DNA of 46,950 nucleotides from assembly GCA_025964615.1 (NCBI GenBank), contig JAOPYM010000570.1:1-46950 (forward strand). The letters run 5' to 3'. The notes beneath the pieces were generated by a model. That model was not told where the DNA came from. It saw nothing but the letters and a program-made list of their open reading frames with translations, and made no database searches. Below are positions 37,696-44,904 of this stretch, in pieces. The position numbers and the translations under genes were made by a program. Source of the stretch: Actinomycetes bacterium (GTDB lineage: Bacteria; Actinomycetota; Actinomycetes; Streptosporangiales; Streptosporangiaceae). Every line of letters begins with the position of its first letter. Position 1 is the stretch's first letter.

Positions 37696-38388
37696 TGACG
37701 GCTGGTCGGCATCGTGGGCCCGTCCGGATGCGGCAAGTCCACCCTGCTGCGCTGCCTGGCCGGGCTGCTGGAACCTTCTTCGGGCCAGGTGGTGGCCAAC
37801 GGGTCGCCCGTTTCGGGCGTACCGGACGGCCTCGCGGTGGTGTTCCAGGACTACAGCCGCTCGCTCCTGCCGTGGCTGACCGTCCGCGACAACGTCGCGC
37901 TGCCGCTGCGCCGCCGCGGTCTGGACCGTACGGCTCGCCGGGCCGCCGCCGCCCTCGCACTCGACGAGGTGGGTCTTGCGGACGCCGCGGGCAAGCACCC
38001 CTGGCAGCTGTCGGGGGGCATGCAGCAGCGGGTGGCGATCGCCCGGGCCCTGGCCTTCCGGCCGTCACTGCTGCTGATGGACGAACCCTTCGGCTCGGTG
38101 GACGCGCAGACCCGCGAGGACCTGGAGGACCTGGTGCTCACGGTACGGCGGGACCACGAGATGACGATCCTGCTCGTCACCCACGACATCGACGAGAGCG
38201 TCTACGTCGGCGACCGGGTCGTGGTCCTGTCCCAGTCCCCCGGCACCGTCAGTGCCTCGCTGGCCGTCGACCTGCCTTCCCCTCGCGACCAGATCGCGAC
38301 CCGCGAGCACCCCGATTTCGTACGCCTGCGCGCCGAGGTCGGCCGCCTCGTCCGCAACCGCCTCGAACCGACCCCGGCCATCGACTGA
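37696..38388 (+). pseudogene. SsuB-like ABC transporter ATP-binding protein missing its N-terminal ~30 residues
   Basis: In-frame coding begins at LVGIVGPSGCGKSTLLRCLAG immediately after an in-frame TGA; Q-loop, LSGGMQQRVAIARAL and LLLMDEPFGSVD intact. Confidence 0.65.
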
Positions 38389-38489
38389 CAAGACCGGCTG
38401 GGGCACGGGGCGGGGCGGATAGTCCCATGTAGCCGTGTACGTGACCCGTAGTGACCATCTCAGTGGATATTGCTGTCAAACATGGTGCA

Positions 38490-38507
38490 AATCACATCGA
38501 TGTGATT
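38490..38507. promoter_or_regulatory. 18-bp perfect palindrome upstream of the Rpn-like gene
   Basis: AATCACATCGATGTGATT, 13 bp before the proposed ATG. Confidence 0.5.
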
Positions 38508-38519
38508 AATATTCACCCC

Positions 38520-39386
38520 ATGCCATCAACCGAACACAAAGGGCTGGTCCTGCTGGTTCGCAACCGCCCGCAGCTCGCGGCCGAGTTATTGCGGGACGCG
38601 CTGCACATCGCCCTCCCCGACTACGGAGACGTAGAGCTCTACTCCGAGGACGCCACCGAGGTCATGCCCGCGGTGAAGAGCGCGGACGCCGTCGTGGTGC
38701 TCTACTCCACCGGCCGAGTCCGCCGTCGGGTCCTGGCCATCATCGTGGAGGTGCAACGCGGCCGGGACGGCAAAAAGCGGAAGTCATGGCCCGTCTATCT
38801 GACCAGCACATGGTCGCGGCTGGGCTGCCCGGCCATCCTGCTGGTGATCTGCCCCAGGACCGACCTCGCCGGCTGGTGCCGTCGGCCCATCGATCTCGGC
38901 CATCCGGGATGGGCGCTCACCCCGCTGGTCGCTGAGCTGCCGATGATCCCGGTCATCGTCGATGACAAGGAGGCCGTCCGGTCACCCGAACTCGCGGTCC
39001 TCTCTGCGATCGCGCACGGCTCGGACCCACAGGGGTCGGATGTTCTGCATGCCCTGCTTACCGCGATCAGGGGCATCGACCCCGCGCGGGCGAGCCAGTA
39101 CGCTGATGTTGTGCTGGCGCTGCTCCAGGGAGCCGCCAAGCACGAATGGGAGGACCTCTTGAAGACCGGAACCTACGAATACCAGAGCGACTTCGCCCGT
39201 CGCTACGTGGCGGAGGGCAAGGCAGAGGGGTTGGCCGAGGCCATCCTCGACGTGCTGGCCGCCCGCGGTTTCGAGGTCCCCAGTGACGTGCGCGCACGGA
39301 TCGAAGTGTGTACCGATGTGGCACAGCTCGGAACCTGGATCAAGCAGGCCGTCACCTGCGGCTCGGTCCGCGACCTGTTCGACTGA
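38520..39386 (+). CDS. Rpn/PD-(D/E)XK nuclease-like family protein
   Basis: LLRDALHIALPDYGDVELYSEDATEVMPAVKSADAVVVLYS...VLAIIVEVQRGRDGKKRKSWPVYLTSTWSRLGCPAILLVICP. D...ExQ arrangement; C-terminal YVAEGKAEGLAEAILDVLAARGFEVP typical of Rpn-like proteins. Confidence 0.7.
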   Translation: MPSTEHKGLVLLVRNRPQLAAELLRDALHIALPDYGDVELYSEDATEVMPAVKSADAVVVLYSTGRVRRRVLAIIVEVQRGRDGKKRKSWPVYLTSTWSRLGCPAILLVICPRTDLAGWCRRPIDLGHPGWALTPLVAELPMIPVIVDDKEAVRSPELAVLSAIAHGSDPQGSDVLHALLTAIRGIDPARASQYADVVLALLQGAAKHEWEDLLKTGTYEYQSDFARRYVAEGKAEGLAEAILDVLAARGFEVPSDVRARIEVCTDVAQLGTWIKQAVTCGSVRDLFD

Positions 39387-39390
39387 CGGA

Positions 39391-39425
39391 CGCCCGGCGA
39401 GGGGGCGCAGCCCCCTCGCCGGGCG
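39391..39425. terminator. Strong hairpin downstream of the Rpn-like gene
   Basis: CGCCCGGCGAGGGGGC-GCA-GCCCCCTCGCCGGGCG, 16-bp perfect stem. Confidence 0.85.
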
Positions 39426-39478
39426 GCGACTCACTCTGACCTGGGCGTAATCATCAGGACTTGAGTACGACCGCCGAG

Positions 39479-39513
39479 ACCGCCCCCGGCCCGGTTCACG
39501 GGACGGGGGCGGT
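39479..39513. terminator. Hairpin next to a 37-aa ORF
   Basis: ACCGCCCCCG ... CGGGGGCGGT. Confidence 0.55.
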
Positions 39514-39519
39514 GCGGGT

Positions 39520-39633
39520 TCAATGACCGGCGAGGGTGACAAGGACCGACGAGGCCGCCGACATGACCCCGAGCAGGACCGAGACGGGTAGCGCGTACCG
39601 CCACCGTTCGGTGGGCACGGATCCGCTGTTCAT
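39520..39633 (-). CDS. Possible 37-aa hydrophobic microprotein
   Basis: [37 protein letters not shown]; one TM-like stretch; a hairpin follows the stop codon. Confidence 0.3.
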   Translation of the reverse strand: MNSGSVPTERWRYALPVSVLLGVMSAASSVLVTLAGH

Positions 39634-39644
39634 GGTCCCTGACC

Positions 39645-39840
39645 TGTTCGCGGGTCCGCTCGTGGGCGGCGAGCATCCCGTCGGTAGCGGACGGCGAGCT
39701 TGTCGTATCTGGTCGCGACCGCCCGGTTGCGCTTGAGCCGGTTGATCGCGCACTCCACGGCGTGGCGTTCGCGGTAGTCGGTGGCGTCGAACTTGGGGGG
39801 CCGACCGCCCCGCGAACCCCGCTTGGGGTCCCAGCAGTCC
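39645..39840 (-). pseudogene. IS5-family transposase C-terminal remnant
   Basis: [49 protein letters not shown] matches the conserved C-terminal DDE region (ExxINRLKxxRxxATRYDK); truncated both sides. Confidence 0.75.
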
Positions 39841-39842
39841 GG

Positions 39843-40166
39843 TCGAAGGATCCAACGGATTTGCCGCTGACCTGCGGGGAAGTGGGGCACCCAATGGCTG
39901 GTTCTCAGAAACCAGCCATTCCCGGACCAAGATCCACGAGTGGATCGGAAGATCGTTAAGGCCCCAGATCACTCTCAGAACCCGTTCTCGCGCACTTGGT
40001 GGGCGCGACCGGTTCTGAGGAGTGTTTGTGACACGGTCAACGAGGGCTGCGTCGCACTCGTACGCCGCGCCGCAGCAAACCGGACAGAGTGCGTCAAACG
40101 CACCCACGGCGACCAAGAGTTGTCCTCTATTTCCGCAGGTCAGCGCAAATCCGTTGGATCCTTCGA
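39843..40166. mobile_element. 324-bp segment bounded by ~35-bp inverted repeats (MITE-like candidate)
   Basis: Left 39843-39877 TCGAAGGATCCAACGGATTTGCCGCTGACCTGCGG; right 40133-40166 is its reverse complement with a 1-nt indel. Internal hairpins at 39893-39920, 39931-39946 and 39974-40019. Confidence 0.55.
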
Positions 40167-40198
40167 GCAGACTACGGAGACCCCTTAAAGTCCCAGAG

Positions 40199-40274
40199 TT
40201 CCGGATGAACCCAAGGGTCGACGCTGGACCGTTGGGGTGGTCTGGATAGTTATGCACCCTTGGGTTCGCCGGAA
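40199..40274. repeat. Inverted repeat with 19-20 bp arms
   Basis: TTCCGGATGAACCCAAGGGT ... ACCCTTGGGTTCGCCGGAA. Confidence 0.7.
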
Positions 40275-40598
40275 CCCGGTACCACGTGCGGCCAGCCGGG
40301 ATCCTGCCGCGGATGCCGGATGAGGCGCCACCGGACGAGTCGGCCCGTCCGGTGCCGGGGCGCCGAGCTCGCACACGGAGCCGACCACGCGATGTCGGCA
40401 CAGCCATCATCCGGATGCCACCGCCGTCATCTCATAACAGCTGACCCCGCCGCGATTCCCAGCCGTCTCAGCGTCAGCGGCCACGCGCCCGCAGCCGCGG
40501 TGGCATCGCTCGCAGGAACCGACAGTGACGGTTTGGGTGCCGATGCCGCAGGGTGGTGTGGGTTTGCTCCGTTCCGGAAGCCTTCACTCGCGAATCGG

Positions 40599-42287
40599 CT
40601 ACTTGGCGTCGGCGTAGGAGTCGACGGTGGCGATCTGCATGGGGAAGACGACCGGGGTGCGGCCGAACATCAGGTGACCGGCCTCCTCGGCCGACTCGCG
40701 GATGGCGGTGGCGACGGCCTCGGCCTGCTTCTCGGGGGTGTGCACGACGACCTCGTCGTGCTGGAAGAAGACCAGATGGGCGCCTTCCGAACCGTACGCC
40801 CCCGAAAGGCCGGCGAGGCGGCGGCGCAGTGAGGCGAGCAGGACCAGGGCCCAGTCGGCGGCCGTGGCCTGGACGACGAAGTTGCGGGTGAAGCGGCCAC
40901 GGCTGCGGGCGGCGCCGCCGCCCGACTCCTCGCCTGCGACCTCCCGCCACGCTTCGGAGGGCGGCGGGCAGGTACGGCCCAGACGGGACCGCACGAGCCT
41001 GCCCCGCTCACCCTCGCGGGCGGCGTTCTCCACGTACTCGTACGCCTCGGGGAACCGGCTGCGCAGTACGCCGAGCAACTGGACGCCCTCACCCGTACCG
41101 CCGCCGTACATCGCCGAGAGCAGCGCGATCTTGGCCTTGTCCCGCGCGCTCGGCTTGTCCTTGGCGGCGGCCACGCCTGATGCGGTACGAGTCGTACCGG
41201 CCGTCTCGAAGACATGGGCAAGGGCGGCGTAGAGGTCGCCCTGAGCGGCGGCGGCGGCGAAGGCCCGGTCGCCGGCGAGGGCGGCGAGCACGCGAGGTTC
41301 GAGCTGGGCGGCGTCGGCGACCACGAGCTTCCAGCCGGGGTCCGCGACGGCCGCCTGGCGCAGCACCTTCGGGATCTGCAGGGCGCCACCGCCGCGGGTG
41401 GCCCAGCGGCCCGACACCACACCGCCGACCACGTACTCCGGACGGAACCGCCCGTCGTGTACCCAGGCGTCCAGCCAGGTCCAGCCGTGCGCGGTCCACA
41501 GCCGGGCCAGTTCCTTGTACTCCAGGACGATCGGCACCGCCGGGTGGTCGATCTGCTTGAGCACGTGCGCCCGGGTGGAGGGCACCGGGAACCCGGCGTC
41601 CTTGAAGGCCTTGACCACCTGGGCCGGGGAGTCGGGGTTCACGACGTGCCCGAACGCCTCGGCGACCTGGTCGGCGAGGGCCTGGAGCTTGCGGGGCCGC
41701 ATGCCCAGAGACGGCCGGGGGCCGAGCAGCTCGGTGTAGAGGGCGTCGTGCAGATCGGCCCGCCAGGGCAGACCGTCGTGACCCATCTCGGCGGCGATCA
41801 GCCCGCCCGCCGACTCGGCCGCCGCCAGCAGGGACAACCCCGCCGAGCCGGCGGCGATCCGGGCCAGCTGGCCGGCGTGCACCGCGGCGATCATCTCGAC
41901 ATCCTCGTCGGGCCCGGATTCGTCGAACAGCGACGGCTGCCGGCCGGCGTCCTCGAGCGGCTCGTCGGCCGGGACCGGCTCGTCCCGCGACCTGGCCCAG
42001 GCGGCCCGTACCGAACGGGGCTCCCCGTACCGCCCCGCGTGGCCCAGCAGCAGCGACTCGGTCAGTTCGACGTCATGGCAGCGGGCGACCCGTACCCCCG
42101 CGGCCAGCAACGGCGGGTAGACCACCCGGCTCGCCGACCACACCCACCGTGGGCCGAGCCGTTCCCGCTCGGCGACCGCGGCGGCCAGGTCATCGACGCG
42201 CTCGACCGCGCCCACGGGAGTGCCGTCGTCGGCGAGCGGCAGCAGCGCCGCCCCGCCGTCCGACCTCACCCCCACCGCGATCCGCAC
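40599..42287 (-). CDS. Family A DNA polymerase (bifunctional 3'-5' exonuclease/DNA polymerase-like, second PolA-type)
   Basis: Motif A LVVADAAQLEPRVLAALAGD, motif B region KDKPSARDKAKIALLSAMYGGGTGEG, motif C VFFQHDEVVVHTP. Confidence 0.88.
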   Translation of the reverse strand: MRIAVGVRSDGGAALLPLADDGTPVGAVERVDDLAAAVAERERLGPRWVWSASRVVYPPLLAAGVRVARCHDVELTESLLLGHAGRYGEPRSVRAAWARSRDEPVPADEPLEDAGRQPSLFDESGPDEDVEMIAAVHAGQLARIAAGSAGLSLLAAAESAGGLIAAEMGHDGLPWRADLHDALYTELLGPRPSLGMRPRKLQALADQVAEAFGHVVNPDSPAQVVKAFKDAGFPVPSTRAHVLKQIDHPAVPIVLEYKELARLWTAHGWTWLDAWVHDGRFRPEYVVGGVVSGRWATRGGGALQIPKVLRQAAVADPGWKLVVADAAQLEPRVLAALAGDRAFAAAAAQGDLYAALAHVFETAGTTRTASGVAAAKDKPSARDKAKIALLSAMYGGGTGEGVQLLGVLRSRFPEAYEYVENAAREGERGRLVRSRLGRTCPPPSEAWREVAGEESGGGAARSRGRFTRNFVVQATAADWALVLLASLRRRLAGLSGAYGSEGAHLVFFQHDEVVVHTPEKQAEAVATAIRESAEEAGHLMFGRTPVVFPMQIATVDSYADAK

Positions 42288-42320
42288 ATCCCGATTGTCC
42301 GCCCCGCCACTGACAGAAAG

Positions 42321-43814
42321 TTAGGAGGTCAGCGGGATCAGCAGCTCCTGTTCGAGGGGCGGGTCGAGTTCGTGTTCCCGGCAGCCGGTGGCCGCGTAGG
42401 CGCGGATGCGCAGCTCGTGCGGAGCCACGTCGATGCGGAGGAAGTTCTTGAACAGCGGCGGGCTGCTGGAGTTCGAGGACGGGGAGAACAACCGGTCGTA
42501 CACCCGGCGGACCGGCAGCCGGAGGAACTTCGTGCTCATCCCGCTCCGGCCCGGCACGCCGAGCAGGTAGGCGACCCACCGGGCTCGCAGAGAGGGTGAC
42601 ACCCCCTTGTTGTCCTGGCGGGTGACCGCGATCCCGAGCCGCCGGGACACCGCCGCGGCCGCCTGTTCCGGCGACAGTTCGAGGAACTTCAGGTGCAGCC
42701 GGCGGGCGTACACCCGGCTGTAGAAGGCCAGCGAGTCGCCGCGCAGCGGGTAGCACAGGAAGTCGGCCTCGTCGATGATCGTGGTCTTGGGGATCGTGTG
42801 GGTGGCGTGCATGAACGCCCCGCCCCCGCCGGAGACGACGTACTCGATCCGCCGTCCGGCGGCCGTGGTGATCGGGTAGTGCTGGTAGTTGTGGATGTCA
42901 CCGCCGATCGCGGCCACGTAGTTGTTCGCCGGGTCGGCGACGATGTCGTCCACATACCCGCCGCCCTCGATCACGCCGGGATGGTGCTCGTTGTCGACGT
43001 ACAGCGGCTTGCCGGTGACGAGCAGCTTGGGCTTCGGCCCGGCCGACACCCGGCGCAGCCACTGCCCCTGGTCACGGTCGATGTCGCCCTTGATGCCGGT
43101 GTCGATGCCGATGATCCGCAGCGACGGGGTGTCGATCGCCCAGTAGGGACCGGGCTGGGCCGCCTGCTGCGCGAGCGCCGACCGCAGCTTCGCGCCCTCC
43201 TCGAAAGCCACCTCGTCGATCCGCTGAGGCTTCTTCCACAGCAGCCCGGCCAGCGGGCCGAAGATCCCCTTCCAGGAACCGGCCTGCAGCGGCTCGGACG
43301 CACCGCAGAAGACCCTCATGAACCCGTAGTTCAGGTCGTACCAGTCGTGGTTGCCGGGGATCGCGTAGATCGGCCGCTGGTAGTCCTGGTACGGCCGGAA
43401 GAACTTCTCCGGATAGTCGTCCGCCACCCCGATCGGATAGATCACGTCACTGGCGATCAGCATGAAGTCGGTTCCCTGACCGATCTTCAACGCTCCCGGT
43501 ACGACGGCGTACTGCGGTTCGTCGCCCTGGCCGGTGTCGCCGAGCAGCAGGAACGAGTAGCCGGGATCGTCCCTGGTCATGGTGAACTCGGGGTCGGCAC
43601 CGGCCTCGACGAGCCGTGCGATCCAGCGGCGGCGGACGTCGTCCACCGGATCGCCGAACCAGCGGGCGATCACGTCGTTGCGGGCACCCCACAGGACGGA
43701 GGGGCTGAGCCAGGACAGATGCGGGACACGCGCCGGCATGAGGTTGCGGAAGTCACCGGGTTCCTGGCACTGCCAGCCGGCAGCGGAGGCGGATTCACGC
43801 GAAGAGGTGGGCAC
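42321..43814 (-). CDS. Metallophosphoesterase
   Basis: FLLLGDTGQGDEPQ, IASDVIYPIG, YAIPGNHDWYDL, VAAIGGDIHNYQHYPI: Metallophos motifs. Confidence 0.88.
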   Translation of the reverse strand: MPTSSRESASAAGWQCQEPGDFRNLMPARVPHLSWLSPSVLWGARNDVIARWFGDPVDDVRRRWIARLVEAGADPEFTMTRDDPGYSFLLLGDTGQGDEPQYAVVPGALKIGQGTDFMLIASDVIYPIGVADDYPEKFFRPYQDYQRPIYAIPGNHDWYDLNYGFMRVFCGASEPLQAGSWKGIFGPLAGLLWKKPQRIDEVAFEEGAKLRSALAQQAAQPGPYWAIDTPSLRIIGIDTGIKGDIDRDQGQWLRRVSAGPKPKLLVTGKPLYVDNEHHPGVIEGGGYVDDIVADPANNYVAAIGGDIHNYQHYPITTAAGRRIEYVVSGGGGAFMHATHTIPKTTIIDEADFLCYPLRGDSLAFYSRVYARRLHLKFLELSPEQAAAAVSRRLGIAVTRQDNKGVSPSLRARWVAYLLGVPGRSGMSTKFLRLPVRRVYDRLFSPSSNSSSPPLFKNFLRIDVAPHELRIRAYAATGCREHELDPPLEQELLIPLTS

Positions 43815-43817
43815 GCT

Positions 43818-44228
43818 TCATGACGATCCCCCATATCCCACCGGCCGTGCAACGGCTTGGCCCGATTCGGTGCCGTAGTCCGGTGGGAGCGGGAACGGCG
43901 GCGGGGCCTGGGTCCGGTACTCGCCGGTCATTGGGAACGACGGCGGCGGGGGTATGGCGGGTTCCGGCACGGGTACGGCGGCGGGTGCCTCACCCGCATG
44001 GCGGCGGCCCCGCTGCGGCGCGACCTCGATCGCGTGCGCGAGCGTCTCCAGCATGGCCGGGACATCGCCCGCGGCCAGCCGGAAGGTTCCCGTGCACACG
44101 CCGCTGTTCCACATGCTGAGGACCATCACCCCGGCGTCCGGATGCCAGCTGAGGCGGAGCGCGCGGTCTCCTCCCCGGTCGTCGAAGAAGACCTCACCCA
44201 CCCGGGGCAATGGGTTCGCGTCAGACAT
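43818..44228 (-). CDS. Hypothetical protein, Pro-rich C-terminus
   Basis: MSDANPLPRVGEVFFDDRGGDRALRLSWHPDAGVMVLSMWNSGVCTGTFRLAAGDVPAMLETLAHAI... Confidence 0.65.
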   Translation of the reverse strand: MSDANPLPRVGEVFFDDRGGDRALRLSWHPDAGVMVLSMWNSGVCTGTFRLAAGDVPAMLETLAHAIEVAPQRGRRHAGEAPAAVPVPEPAIPPPPSFPMTGEYRTQAPPPFPLPPDYGTESGQAVARPVGYGGSS

Positions 44229-44415
44229 GCCGACCATACTGGCGCTGGTCAGAGCCGTTGTCCAGGCAAGCCCGGTGGATCATACGGCGACCACGGGGGA
44301 CCGGGCAGGTTCCGTCTGCACCTTCGGCAGAGCAGCGCAGTTTTGGCCACTCCGACCCGAACTCCCCTGGTCACCTCGCGATCACCACGGGTCCACCTCT
44401 ACTCGAGGCCTCGGC

Positions 44416-44817
44416 TCAGGGTCCTCCGAACTTCTTGTCCGTGGACACGACCTCTCGGCCCAGCGGCATCAGGGAGATCGGAATCATCTTCAGGTTCGCC
44501 CATCCGAACGGGATCCCAATGATGGAGATGAAGAGCGGAATGCTGGTCACGATGTGACCGATCGCCAGCCACAGGCCTGCGACCAGGAACCAGATCACGT
44601 TGCCCACACACGACGGCGCACCCGCGCCCGGCTTCTCCACGGTCGTTCGCCCGAATGGCCACAGGACGTAGCCGGCGATTCGAAACGAGGCAATACCAAA
44701 TGGTATAGTCACAATCAGGATACAACAGATGACACCGGCTATGGCGTAGCCGATTGCCATCCATATCCCACAGAAGATCAGCCAGAGGGCGTTGAGTACA
44801 AACTCGATCACCTTCAT
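44416..44817 (-). CDS. YccF domain-containing membrane protein
   Basis: VLNALWLIFCGIWMAIGYAIAGVICCILIVTIPFGIASFRIAGYVLWPFGRTTV and repeat VIWFLVAGLWLAIGHIVTSIPLFISIIGIPFGWANLKMIPISLMPLG. Confidence 0.93.
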   Translation of the reverse strand: MKVIEFVLNALWLIFCGIWMAIGYAIAGVICCILIVTIPFGIASFRIAGYVLWPFGRTTVEKPGAGAPSCVGNVIWFLVAGLWLAIGHIVTSIPLFISIIGIPFGWANLKMIPISLMPLGREVVSTDKKFGGP

Positions 44818-44904
44818 GAGGCCAGACTCTCACAGACACTGCCGAGAATCGTTTCCGCCCCCCACATCCAACGCATCGCCGAGCAGCCGAGTCCAGGAGC
44901 CGCC

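Noticed and set aside
38490-38507. CRP-type binding site
   Set aside because: TCACA-N4-TGTGA is inside-out relative to TGTGA-N6-TCACA; kept only as a generic palindrome.
44399-44839. 146-aa minus ORF overlapping the YccF gene
   Set aside because: Out of frame with the strongly conserved YccF protein and without recognisable features.
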